Source of the DNA: Pseudoalteromonas xiamenensis
GTDB taxonomy: Bacteria; Pseudomonadota; Gammaproteobacteria; Enterobacterales; Alteromonadaceae
Direction: 5' to 3'
DNA length: 64,000 nucleotides
NCBI RefSeq assembly: GCF_030994125.1
Contig: NZ_CP099917.1
Location: forward strand, 3,456,001 to 3,520,000
The first letter of the stretch is position 1. Every line of letters starts with the position of its first letter. Position numbers and translations under genes: made by a program. This document shows, piece after piece, positions 6,947-15,257 of the stretch. The notes below the pieces were generated by a model. That model was not told where the DNA came from. It searched no databases and saw nothing but the letters and a program-made list of their open reading frames with translations.

Positions 6947-9384
6947 TTTGACTCCTTTGGGATAAGGCGATCCGTTAACTTCTTCTCAAGCTGCTCGGCA
7001 ATTAGCAAAGATTGAAGTAAACCGGGTAAATCGTAGTTCAAGTTCAAGTTAAAATTTACATCGTTATCAATATCTGGGTTATATCCTTGGATTTTGGTAT
7101 CCAGTATCATTTCTCCCGTTTCATCCATGTTTACTTTTGCGCTCAGCAAGTGATATTGCAGATTTTCTAGGGCTTCAAATGCGATTCTCAAGTTACTTTG
7201 TTGCGACTTCATTCTAGACACCGCGGGATTATCTTTCACTTTTATCACGCCATCTCCATCATTCTTTAACAAGCCTTTGGAAATAAGGATGGAAACATCG
7301 CCTTTCGTGTTTTGGCCAATTTCCACGGGTAGCTTGCCTGAAATCGTTCCCTCAACAACAATACCTTGCGACTGTTGTGCCGAGACTAATTCCTTTAAAC
7401 TTAAGCTATCAACTGAGACGACAATGGATTGCACTTCACCCAATGGCAATTGCAAGGCTGGTACACTCAATTGCCCACCCATCACCTCTACAGATAAATT
7501 TTGCAACTGCACAGTGAATGACTCCTGAACTTGACGTAACTTTACGTTTGTACGTAGAGAAGTCAGCGTATTATCTGACAGCATGCTGGCAACAGTAAGC
7601 ACACCATCGGTGGATTGGCTCTGCCAATGAGCGTCTTCGAAACTAAATTGATCATGGAAACTTAAAGTTGAAAACGCCGTATCTTGCCACTTGCCTGACA
7701 GCTTATGAAAGGTTACTGACGCGTTTGCGGTGTTTAGTTTTGGTTCAAATAGATTGAGATTGTTTAACTCAAAATTATAAGAGAGCGTTCCGCTGGTTGG
7801 CTTTAGGGGCGATAGAGCGTGAGCTTTAATCTGCTTTAAGAGTTTAGCCACGTTTATCTTTTCACCACTGAAGGTTACATGAGTTGCGCTAATCGGGCCA
7901 TGCACGTTTAACCGGCCAAGGGGCAGTGCGTCACTGAGCACTTCACCACTTATCGTAACATTCCCTTCAGAACCCAAAATAGTGAAGTCGGTCGTCACTT
8001 CTGGCACGATGAAATCGGTGTTTTTAGCCACACTCTCGCTTTTCGCAGTAAGCTTTAACTCAAATTCAGGTGCTTGATTCGGTGTTAAGTTCACATACCC
8101 AGATAAAGTGAGAGTTGGTTTTTGAACTTTTAGTGCTGTTAACTCATCGTTTAGTAAAGGTGTCGATAGCTCAATAGGTGCGATGATGACATTCGTTCGT
8201 TCTTTTGCATGGACCAGCTGAACGTGACCGTTGTAATGCATAGTGCTTACAAATTGAGGGGAGAGAGATGCAAGAGATAACTCACCCTTGCTTAGTAAAG
8301 ATAAAACTACCTGTTCTTCGTTCAAGTGATAACGCAGCGATTCGAGTTCAAACTGGAGATTTTGATTCGTAATACTGAACGCGTCGGCCGTGGTTTCAAA
8401 CGTGTTAAGGTTGAACGTGAGTTGACCTTTCGGTTGTATTTCGAATAAAGGGGATACGTTTTCCAAAACGAACTGCGATGAGGCAGCAGACAACTGGTAC
8501 GTTTCCAGCAACTCGTTGAAGTGGTGCGTCGAAAACTGCACATTAAATTTAGGCTGGTCACGCATATTTATCGAAAGTAGGTTTTTTTCTAAGATAAAGT
8601 CGGCAATGAGTTCACCATATACAGAGATTGGATAGTCGGGATTTTTTTTACTAAGTGCAAGGTCAAGACCGTTTGTCGTTACATGCGCGTTTAATCGATG
8701 TTTGTCCCACACTATTTTATAGGCCAACTCGCCTTCCAGCTTAGTGATCGTATTTAACCACTCGGCATATGGTGGAACAGCTTTGAGTCGGCTATGAATT
8801 GAGTGAAGGTTTATTTTACCCTCGGCGCATATCTCGTCTTCGCCAATCTCTAATGTCAAAGCAAGGTTTTGTGCTGGCTCTGTGTTTTTAATGTAGAAAG
8901 ACTTTTTCGTGCTGGATAACTTCGCACGAAGTAAAACGGGCTCGTTGATAACAGGCAACAGCATTTGCAACTTGGCAATCTCTACGGAGAAGGGGACTTT
9001 AATCGAGGTCAGTTGAATAAACGCCGAATTGACTTGGTCTTCTATCGACATTGGCTGAGCGTTTGGCATCGGCGCTAAAGTCAGTTGCTCGAGAGCAGCA
9101 GATAGAATAGAAATAGAATGGATGCGAGGCGCAAGTCTATCTTCGAAAGACCAGATAATGTCGATATTATTGATTACCCCAGCAACGATAGGGGAGTCCA
9201 TGCACATGGATTCAATATGGATGTTTGCCTGCTTGTCCAATGAAAAGGCTAAACATGTCACGTGGGCATCATACTGCTTCAGATAATGGTTAATCATGTA
9301 CAGAGCAATTGAATTTCTATACTGCCAACTACCTAAGCAAATTAAGACAACACAGGATATTGCAAAGGTAACTCGCTTGAGCAT
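6943..9384 (-). CDS. ydbH: YdbH-like AsmA-related intermembrane transport protein
   Basis: 813 residues. One N-terminal membrane helix (about 4-24) anchors a long periplasmic part made almost wholly of amphipathic beta strands, the feature of AsmA-like bridge proteins (YhdP, TamB, YdbH) that carry phospholipid between membranes. The C-terminal segment (GTISGKLPVEIGQNTKGDVSI, then SRMKSQQSNLRIAFEALENLQYH) matches the conserved C-terminal end of YdbH. It is the first gene of ydbH-ynbE-ydbL, overlapping ynbE by four bases. The length is slightly below that of E. coli YdbH (near 880). Start ATG 9384; the GNAT gene diverges from it. Confidence 0.85.
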   Translation of the reverse strand: MLKRVTFAISCVVLICLGSWQYRNSIALYMINHYLKQYDAHVTCLAFSLDKQANIHIESMCMDSPIVAGVINNIDIIWSFEDRLAPRIHSISILSAALEQLTLAPMPNAQPMSIEDQVNSAFIQLTSIKVPFSVEIAKLQMLLPVINEPVLLRAKLSSTKKSFYIKNTEPAQNLALTLEIGEDEICAEGKINLHSIHSRLKAVPPYAEWLNTITKLEGELAYKIVWDKHRLNAHVTTNGLDLALSKKNPDYPISVYGELIADFILEKNLLSINMRDQPKFNVQFSTHHFNELLETYQLSAASSQFVLENVSPLFEIQPKGQLTFNLNTFETTADAFSITNQNLQFELESLRYHLNEEQVVLSLLSKGELSLASLSPQFVSTMHYNGHVQLVHAKERTNVIIAPIELSTPLLNDELTALKVQKPTLTLSGYVNLTPNQAPEFELKLTAKSESVAKNTDFIVPEVTTDFTILGSEGNVTISGEVLSDALPLGRLNVHGPISATHVTFSGEKINVAKLLKQIKAHALSPLKPTSGTLSYNFELNNLNLFEPKLNTANASVTFHKLSGKWQDTAFSTLSFHDQFSFEDAHWQSQSTDGVLTVASMLSDNTLTSLRTNVKLRQVQESFTVQLQNLSVEVMGGQLSVPALQLPLGEVQSIVVSVDSLSLKELVSAQQSQGIVVEGTISGKLPVEIGQNTKGDVSILISKGLLKNDGDGVIKVKDNPAVSRMKSQQSNLRIAFEALENLQYHLLSAKVNMDETGEMILDTKIQGYNPDIDNDVNFNLNLNYDLPGLLQSLLIAEQLEKKLTDRLIPKESK

Positions 9385-9497
9385 GTCATTCCTTGAACGT
9401 AAAAGCTATAAGTTAGACGGTAACCAAGCCATGGTTGAGATTCAAGTAAGAAATTGTAATTATCCGTTTATCAATATGGTTTTAAAGGAATTCTAAA

Positions 9498-10052
9498 ATG
9501 AATAAGAAATTGGAAATTTACTCGGAGCGTTTGCAATTGCGGCCTTTGGCAAAGGAAGACTGGGTGCTTTTTGAAACATTACATCGAACGCCAAGTGTTA
9601 TCGCTCAATGTTTTGACCCACCGACCAATAAAGAGCTTCAACTGAAATTTGCGGAGCGGTTGGGGAGCGGGAATCACAGTACATCAATGCCATTGTGTTT
9701 ATGTGTTCTTACGCAGGATGGTCAAAAAATAGGGATTTTGGGGTATTCATTTAACGAAAAACAGGTCCGTGAAATTGGCTATCTTTATTTACCTGAGTTT
9801 CATGGTAAAGGATACGCAAGTGAAGCACTAAATGAACTGATTCGTTGGTGTGAGATAGAGATAGAAGTAACCGAATTTGCCGCGGTCGTTTCCGAGGGCA
9901 ATGTTGGATCGATGAAAGTACTTGAGCGTGCAGGCTTTACTCTGATGTCGATTGAGAAAGATGCCTTCCAAATTGGCGGAGAGAAAATCACTGACTATTA
10001 TTTTAGCTATCAAAAAATGGAAGGCGCATCTTCTGATGACTTGCGGAGGTAA
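9498..10052 (+). CDS. GNAT acetyltransferase, RimJ/RimL-like
   Basis: 184 residues. It starts SERLQLRPLAKEDWVLFETLHR, the usual opening of RimJ/RimL-type N-acetyltransferases. The acetyl-CoA loop region is YLYLPEFHGKGYASEALNELI (about 95-115; GKGYAS replaces the consensus Q/RxxGxG/A), followed by VSEGNVGSMKVLERAGFTL, the conserved Asn and GF of motif B. The acceptor is unknown; it could be a protein N-terminus or a small amine. AAGGA lies eight bases before the ATG. It is divergent from ydbH and followed by the argA control region. Confidence 0.85.
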   Translation: MNKKLEIYSERLQLRPLAKEDWVLFETLHRTPSVIAQCFDPPTNKELQLKFAERLGSGNHSTSMPLCLCVLTQDGQKIGILGYSFNEKQVREIGYLYLPEFHGKGYASEALNELIRWCEIEIEVTEFAAVVSEGNVGSMKVLERAGFTLMSIEKDAFQIGGEKITDYYFSYQKMEGASSDDLRR

Positions 10053-10262
10053 AGATAGCTGCGTCAACACAGCAACGGGATAACATAATTTAGTGATGAA
10101 TAAATACTCATTGTGAGTCTTGTTGCATTGCGTTTAAGCCTGCGGCAGCATAAAAAGAACCGTCAAAGTGTCTTGCATAAGCTTTACGACAGAACGGTCA
10201 TAAACAAATGTTTACTTGGAAATTGAGAAGCGCATAAATTAGCGAAATAAAAAAATGATAAA

Positions 10263-10301
10263 AACGAATATTAATTCTTTATTTGTGAATATAAATTCTC
10301 T
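10263..10301 (+). promoter_or_regulatory. Tandem ARG boxes (ArgR operator) and promoter of argA
   Basis: Two 18-base sites fit the ArgR box pattern wnTGAATwwwwATTCAnw: 10263-10280 (CGAAT-ATTA-ATTCT core) and 10284-10301 (TGAAT-ATAA-ATTCT core), separated by exactly three bases as in known ArgR operators. A -10 hexamer TATAGT (10301-10306) begins inside the second box, so bound arginine-loaded ArgR would block the promoter. A third box-like site (10095-10112, TGAAT-AAAT-ACTCA) lies about 150 bases upstream. Confidence 0.75.
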
Positions 10302-10359
10302 ATAGTCACCTTTCTATTGTTGAGATTGGCTCACGTTTTATAAAGAGGAAAGTAAATCA

Positions 10360-11700
10360 GTGCGTACAACCGAACTTGTTGATGGTTTTCGTCAGTCAGC
10401 ACCTTATGTTAATGCTCACCGCGGCAAGACCTTTGTGGTTATGCTCGGTGGAGAAGCGGTAAATCAACGTGGTTACCGCAGTATTATTAACGATGTGGCG
10501 CTATTAAATAGTCTTGGGATTAAAATTGTGCTGGTATACGGCGCTCGTCCTCAGATTGATGAAGCATTGGCGATGTCAGGCATTGATTGTCAATTTCATG
10601 AAGGCGTCCGTGTGACGGACGATGCGTCGTTTAAAGTGATCAAACAAGTCGCGGGAGCGATGCAATTAGATATTACTGCGCGCTTGAGCACGTCTTTAAG
10701 TAGCACGCCAATGATGGGAAACCACATTAACGTCGTAAGTGGTAACTTTGTAATCGCTCAACCTTTGGGCGTTGACCAAGGGGTGGATTATTGTCATTCA
10801 GGTCGTGTTAGACGCATTGATGTAAATGGCATCCGTCGCCAATTAGACACCAATGGGATTGTATTACTTGGGCCGGTGGCGGCTTCAGTTACCGGTGAAA
10901 GCTTTAACCTAACGGCAGAAGAAGTCGCGACTCAAGTAGCACTTAAGTTAAAGGCCGATAAAATGATCGGTTTTTGTATGGAGAGTGGTGTTGTCGATGA
11001 AAAAGGTGAAGTAATTCCTGAACTGATGCCAAACGAAGCGGAGAAAGTCGTTGAGCGCTACCGCAAAATTATTCCACCGTGCATGAGTACAGTTGCTTTT
11101 TTACAAGCGGCTATCGAGGCGTGTCGTGGAGGCGTGCATCGCTGTCACATTGTCAGTTACTGCGAAGATGGTGCATTGCTGCAAGAGTTATTCTCGCTCG
11201 ATGGGATTGGTACGCAAATCGCACCACAGAGTTCGGAGCAACTCCGACGCGCCTGCATCGGCGACATTGGTGGTATTTTGGATTTGATCCGTCCGCTTGA
11301 GGAACAAGGCTTTTTAGTGCGTCGTTCTCGTGAACAGCTTGAAATGGAAATTGAACAATTTAGCGTAATAGACCGTGATGGTCTGATTATTGGATGTGCG
11401 GCGCTTTACCCATTTCCTGAAGAAGAAGCTGGAGAGTTTGCGTGTTTAGTGGTACATCCACAATATCGTGATGCTGACCGAGGCAGTGTATTGCTGCGCT
11501 CTGTGATTAACCAAGCGAAACACATGCAGTTCAAAACACTGTTTGCATTAACAACACGTAGTATTCATTGGTTTTTAGAGCAGGGCTTTGAATTTGCGGA
11601 TGTTGAAGATTTACCGGCGAAGAAAAAATCGCTATACAACTACCAACGACGTTCAAAAATTCTAAAACTAGATTTGTCAACACTGACACAAGCTCGATAA
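10360..11700 (+). CDS. argA: Amino-acid N-acetyltransferase (N-acetylglutamate synthase)
   Basis: 446 residues, the usual length for ArgA. GTG start at 10360 with GAGGAA nine bases upstream. The N-terminal amino-acid-kinase-like domain (about 1-285) includes [10 protein letters not shown] and [13 protein letters not shown]; the C-terminal GNAT domain (about 295-446) includes [18 protein letters not shown] (acetyl-CoA loop) and [17 protein letters not shown]. It catalyses the first step of arginine synthesis, acetyl-CoA plus glutamate to N-acetylglutamate, and in this family is inhibited by arginine through the kinase-like domain. Transcription is probably repressed by ArgR at the tandem ARG boxes. 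It is monocistronic, ending in a strong hairpin. Confidence 0.96.
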   Translation: MRTTELVDGFRQSAPYVNAHRGKTFVVMLGGEAVNQRGYRSIINDVALLNSLGIKIVLVYGARPQIDEALAMSGIDCQFHEGVRVTDDASFKVIKQVAGAMQLDITARLSTSLSSTPMMGNHINVVSGNFVIAQPLGVDQGVDYCHSGRVRRIDVNGIRRQLDTNGIVLLGPVAASVTGESFNLTAEEVATQVALKLKADKMIGFCMESGVVDEKGEVIPELMPNEAEKVVERYRKIIPPCMSTVAFLQAAIEACRGGVHRCHIVSYCEDGALLQELFSLDGIGTQIAPQSSEQLRRACIGDIGGILDLIRPLEEQGFLVRRSREQLEMEIEQFSVIDRDGLIIGCAALYPFPEEEAGEFACLVVHPQYRDADRGSVLLRSVINQAKHMQFKTLFALTTRSIHWFLEQGFEFADVEDLPAKKKSLYNYQRRSKILKLDLSTLTQAR

Positions 11701-11723
11701 GAAAGCGCGCCGAGCGCGCTTTC
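11701..11723. terminator. Hairpin between argA and the AhpD-like gene
   Basis: Perfect ten-base stem GAAAGCGCGC / GCGCGCTTTC with a three-base loop directly after the argA stop. The A/T ends of the stem suit termination in either direction for these convergent genes. Confidence 0.65.
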
Positions 11724-11729
11724 ACTTTA

Positions 11730-12323
11730 CTACTGGGTATGTTTACCTACCTGCCAATCCGACGTCGTTAACAACGTTTTCCCTGCATCAATTGCTCCGG
11801 TTTCCAATGTCGTTGCCATTGAATCATTCCAACGGTTTAAATAGCCAAAAAGTGAGATAACGCCAAGAATTTCGACGATTTCTCCTTCGTCCCAATGCAA
11901 AGATAGATTGCGTTCAATGATTTCATCTACGGCATTAGGAACACTTGAAGCAGCAAGTGCAAATTCAAATGCGGCTTTTTCCGCGGCACTAAACAACGTG
12001 CTTTCTCTAAATTGCCAAATGGCAGCCAAGCGTTCATCACTACCGCCATAGCGCTGTGCAGCTAAGATCGTGTGGGCCTGGCAGTAGTTACATCCTGTGT
12101 TTGCTGAAGTTAGATAGCCAATGAGTCGCTTTTGTTCAGAGGTGACTCGGCCATGATTTTCCATTACCGCTTTGTTCAAATTAATGAACGCTTTTGCAAT
12201 ATGCGGCCTACGCTGCATGGTCAACACACTGTTTGGACAAAACCCTAACGTTTCATTGAAAAAGGTCGCGAGCGCTTTAACTTCTTCATTTGCATCTTGC
12301 GGCAAAGGGGTAACTAATGGCAT
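11730..12323 (-). CDS. Carboxymuconolactone decarboxylase / AhpD-like peroxidase-related protein
   Basis: 197 residues, all helical. Residues 76-84 carry the redox motif C78-N-Y-C81-Q-A-H84 in NTGCNYCQAH, the AhpD-type CxxCxxH that supports peroxidase or disulfide chemistry. LVTPLPQDANEEVKALATFF at the start and HWDEGEIVEILGVISLFGYLNRWNDSMA near the end are typical of the uncharacterised peroxidase-related CMD subfamily. It is transcribed away from a MarR-type regulator across a 63-base gap that contains a 22-base perfect palindrome, suggesting direct repression by that regulator, possibly lifted by an oxidant or electrophile. AGGA lies before the ATG. Confidence 0.85.
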   Translation of the reverse strand: MPLVTPLPQDANEEVKALATFFNETLGFCPNSVLTMQRRPHIAKAFINLNKAVMENHGRVTSEQKRLIGYLTSANTGCNYCQAHTILAAQRYGGSDERLAAIWQFRESTLFSAAEKAAFEFALAASSVPNAVDEIIERNLSLHWDEGEIVEILGVISLFGYLNRWNDSMATTLETGAIDAGKTLLTTSDWQVGKHTQ

Positions 12324-12344
12324 GGTATATTTCCTGTTGTTTAT

Positions 12345-12366
12345 TTATGTTGCATATGCAACATAA
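12345..12366. promoter_or_regulatory. 22-base perfect palindrome, probable operator
   Basis: Eleven-base arms (TTATGTTGCAT and its exact complement) meet at 12355/12356 within the 63-base region between the divergent AhpD-like and MarR-type genes. Position and symmetry fit a dimeric winged-helix repressor site controlling both genes. Confidence 0.65.
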
Positions 12367-12386
12367 TGTAAGAGTGTTTGAAATAA

Positions 12387-12995
12387 ATGTCTACAAAAAA
12401 ACCAACACAAGCACGAAGAGATGCTTTTGTACTTTCGACAGAGATTGAAAAGCCTTTTGATTTATTGGCTCATTTTCCGTATCGAATCGCGATAGTAAGC
12501 AACTTACTGATCTTGGATAGAGATCCTTTAATTCGCTACGAAATGGATCTCGATGCGCGTTCAATTCGAGTACTTTTAAACATCGGGTCATACTCACCGA
12601 TTACGGCAGCGGACGTTGCCTATCAGTCGAGACTGGATCCGTACTCTGTGACCAGAGCAATAAACGACTTAACTAAACGCGGCTTAGTGAAACCGGCAGA
12701 ACTTTCCGTGGGCAGAGCAAAGCCGGTAATGTTGAGTGATGAAGGCGTTGTACTCTATCGGAAACTGGTTGAATTAATTGAATTTAGGACAGAGAAGCTA
12801 CTTGCTGGTTTGGAAAATGATGATATTGAACGATTGAAAGTGACCCTTGCCGCCATTGAGCACAACGCTGAAGCTATGCTGGCCGAGCATGGTCAGATTG
12901 TGGAATCTAAGGGGGAAGTCTTACTCGTGAACAGCAAGAATTTTTTCGGTGGCAGCAGCGAAGTAATGGGAAATAATTCTTTCGCTAGATTCTGA
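12387..12995 (+). CDS. MarR-type winged-helix regulator
   Basis: 202 residues. The central region SYSPITAADVAYQSRLDPYSVTRAINDLTKRGLVKPAE is a helix-turn-helix, and SVGRAKPVMLSDEGVVLYRKL provides the wing and the LT/LS-x-x-G turn of MarR proteins. N- and C-terminal helices (FPYRIAIVSNLLILD; EKLLAGLENDDIERLKVTLAAIEHNAE) form the dimerisation part. About 25 N-terminal residues and about 30 C-terminal residues extend beyond the usual core. It faces the AhpD-like gene across a 22-base palindrome, its likely binding site, and is followed by the PAS protein on the same strand. Confidence 0.82.
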   Translation: MSTKKPTQARRDAFVLSTEIEKPFDLLAHFPYRIAIVSNLLILDRDPLIRYEMDLDARSIRVLLNIGSYSPITAADVAYQSRLDPYSVTRAINDLTKRGLVKPAELSVGRAKPVMLSDEGVVLYRKLVELIEFRTEKLLAGLENDDIERLKVTLAAIEHNAEAMLAEHGQIVESKGEVLLVNSKNFFGGSSEVMGNNSFARF

Positions 12996-13047
12996 CAAGG
13001 TACGAATTGCTGACTAGACTTTCAGTAATCTGCTTTGGAGAATTTGT

Positions 13048-14124
13048 ATGTCAGTGAGAGAACAAGAGCTTGAAGAACACATGTTTTTCGGTCAACTCGT
13101 CGCGCAATGCTCGGCTCTGGAACTTTTGAAACAGCTTTTAATGCACTCGCATCATGCAGTGGTCATTACTGACGCCGATGAAGACAATGGGCATAAAATT
13201 GTTTATGCAAATCAGGTATTTTGCAAAAATACCGGCTATTCATTGGCGGAACTCGTTGGCATGTCGCCGAGAATACTTCAAGGCCCTGAAAGTAACTTTC
13301 AAGTGATAAAAAGGATAAAACCAGAATTAGCCGAGAAAGGTTTTTTCTATGGTGCATCGGTCAACTACCGTAAAGATGGTTCGATTTATCCTGTTGAGTG
13401 GAATATCAGCGAAATTAAAGATACGGACGGTAAGGTCACGCATTACATTTCAATCCAAAAAGATTTGACCAATATGAAGCACTTGGCCACTCAAATCCGC
13501 GATTCAAATAAAATTTTTAAACAATTCTATATTAAACACAGGTCAAGTATTGAGAGAGGACTACGGAAAGAACACGAGGTGGTCGATGCGTTAATACAAA
13601 ACGAAAAAATTTACGCGTCGAGTTTGCGAGATGCAGACACCAGTGAATTGTTTGAAGAGGCATTCTTCGACTTTTCGCCCGGTATGAATGGAGCGCTTGC
13701 AGGCAGAGATGAAAAACCCCCGATTTCTGCTGAAGTATTTATGTCTGAGCAACCAATCGAAGCCAGTGACCTATCTGCACTTCTTGAATCAATTGAAGAA
13801 GTGGACACCGAGATTGGGTTCTTGGAATCACAAGGTATATCACCACAACGAATTAAAAATATCGCTCAACGTTTTCAAGAAGTGGCTAACAATCTGTATT
13901 TTTGTATTGAGTTCAACGATGGAGCACTCATCATTGATGAAGTAGCGAAAAAACTGGCGATTGTCGAAAATGCACAAGATATTCCTTATCCTTTTTTGGT
14001 TGCTTTCAACAAAGAAGTATTTGATTGGTTAAGCGGAGTATTTGTCAGCCAAACTGCAGACAATGTGTTTCATGGTGAAACGCATTCGGTTGCAGCAGGG
14101 CATCAATTACTTGCATTTTTATAG
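13048..14124 (+). CDS. PAS-domain protein with LOV-like pocket lacking the photoactive Cys
   Basis: 358 residues. Residues about 25-141 are a PAS domain with PAC end, very like LOV domains: TDADEDNGHKIVYANQVF, TGYSLAELVGMSPRILQGP, VNYRKDGS (Asn106) and ISIQKDLT (Gln137). Where LOV photosensors have NCRFLQG, this protein has SPRILQG, so the adduct-forming Cys is Pro74; the second flavin-contacting Asn is replaced by Val. It may bind another ligand or flavin without adduct chemistry. The C-terminal 215 residues (coiled region, then EVDTEIGFLESQGISPQRIKNIAQ and a conserved-looking end) match no output domain I know. RBS GGAG precedes the ATG. It follows the MarR-type gene by 52 bases. Confidence 0.75.
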   Translation: MSVREQELEEHMFFGQLVAQCSALELLKQLLMHSHHAVVITDADEDNGHKIVYANQVFCKNTGYSLAELVGMSPRILQGPESNFQVIKRIKPELAEKGFFYGASVNYRKDGSIYPVEWNISEIKDTDGKVTHYISIQKDLTNMKHLATQIRDSNKIFKQFYIKHRSSIERGLRKEHEVVDALIQNEKIYASSLRDADTSELFEEAFFDFSPGMNGALAGRDEKPPISAEVFMSEQPIEASDLSALLESIEEVDTEIGFLESQGISPQRIKNIAQRFQEVANNLYFCIEFNDGALIIDEVAKKLAIVENAQDIPYPFLVAFNKEVFDWLSGVFVSQTADNVFHGETHSVAAGHQLLAFL

Positions 14125-14156
14125 TCGAGTCGGTGTTTTAGAAAGATGAGGTCACA

Positions 14157-14181
14157 AGGCAGGTTGAATCGTAACCTGCCT
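14157..14181. terminator. Hairpin between the convergent PAS and RND-adaptor genes
   Basis: Stem AGGCAGGTT (14157-14165) / AACCTGCCT (14173-14181), seven-base loop, between two convergent stops. There is no long T run on either side, so termination efficiency is uncertain. Confidence 0.4.
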
Positions 14182-14190
14182 GAGAGGAGG

Positions 14191-15249
14191 TTATTGGATT
14201 TCTACGGCTTGTCCGTCATTTAAACGTTCAGCACCGCGAACCGCTATTTTGTCCCCAACTTTTAACAATGACGTATCTTCAGGGGTGATTTCAACACGAT
14301 TTCCCTGTCCTTTACCGACTGTAACCGTAACTCGCTTCGCTGTATTGTCATCGTTAATTTTAACAATATGTACGCCACCTTGACGAAGAATAAGTGCATC
14401 ACGGTCAACAAGCAGCACATTCTTTTGGTTAAGCAGCGGCACGGTAACATCAACCAATTGCCCACTTGCCCATTTACCTGAAGCTTGTTTTTCAAGTGTG
14501 GCGCGAATTTCAAAGGTTTGAGAACGAGTATCTGTAGCAGGAATAATCGCATCAACCTGAGCTTCTGCTCGAGCCGTATTGAGACTACTGCTCGATTGAA
14601 TTTTTACAACCTGTTGCAAAGAGACAGCATCAATGTATTTCACTGGGACGAAAACTCTGACTTCTAAGTTGTTAATATCAATAAACTTTACAAGTTCATC
14701 TGCACGATTAACCTCACTGTTTGCCATTTTCATCCGTTCGCTTACCACACCATCGAAAGGAGCACGAAGCGAAGCACGATTTATCTTGTCGTCGACCTGC
14801 CGTAAACGAATTTCAGCCATCGCGATGTCCGACTTAGCCAGATCGCGTTGATTTCGCATCGAGTCCACTTGTGACACAGCGGCACTGTTTGTTTTGGCAA
14901 GCGACGTTAATCGGGTAAGCTCTTGTTCATAAAAATGCAAATTGATTTTGGCGCGATTCAGAGTCTCTTGATACTGTGCCTTTTCGAGTTCGAGCGAAAT
15001 GGTATCAATTTTAGCAATCAGCTCACCTTGCTTTATATAGGAACCCGGAGGCATCACCATTTCAAGCAATCCTGCCGTCCCCGCGGCTAATTCAACATCG
15101 TTTTTACCATTGACTGTTCCATGGATTTGCAACTCAGAAATAAGGGGCTCCGATGTTAAGTTTTCCACTTTTACTGGAAGTGCGGCCCACGCCTCTGGGT
15201 AAATCCACAAACATGCAGACAATAATAGAAATTTTGATTTGCCTAACAT
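14191..15249 (-). CDS. RND efflux periplasmic adaptor subunit (membrane fusion protein)
   Basis: 352 residues with a signal peptide ending at WIYPEAWA; no lipobox, so it is probably a soluble or peripherally bound periplasmic protein. The order is typical: barrel-sandwich/lipoyl half (VELAAGTAGLLEMVMPPGSYIKQGELIAKID), an alpha-helical hairpin (about 85-150, ALYQETLNRAK-type heptads with EQELTRLTSLAKTNSAAVSQ), second lipoyl half (RASLRAPFDGVVSERM), then beta-barrel and membrane-proximal domains. It would link the inner-membrane pump encoded nine bases downstream of its own start side (15258-18362, the first gene) with an outer-membrane channel such as TolC, which is not in the window. Confidence 0.9.
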   Translation of the reverse strand: MLGKSKFLLLSACLWIYPEAWAALPVKVENLTSEPLISELQIHGTVNGKNDVELAAGTAGLLEMVMPPGSYIKQGELIAKIDTISLELEKAQYQETLNRAKINLHFYEQELTRLTSLAKTNSAAVSQVDSMRNQRDLAKSDIAMAEIRLRQVDDKINRASLRAPFDGVVSERMKMANSEVNRADELVKFIDINNLEVRVFVPVKYIDAVSLQQVVKIQSSSSLNTARAEAQVDAIIPATDTRSQTFEIRATLEKQASGKWASGQLVDVTVPLLNQKNVLLVDRDALILRQGGVHIVKINDDNTAKRVTVTVGKGQGNRVEITPEDTSLLKVGDKIAVRGAERLNDGQAVEIQ

Positions 15250-15257
15250 AATAACTC

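Noticed and set aside
9383..9496. A plus-strand 37-codon frame from ATG 9383 ending just before the GNAT gene
   Set aside because: It overlaps the ydbH start on the opposite strand, has no clear ribosome binding site and no recognisable similarity. Kept only as a remark.
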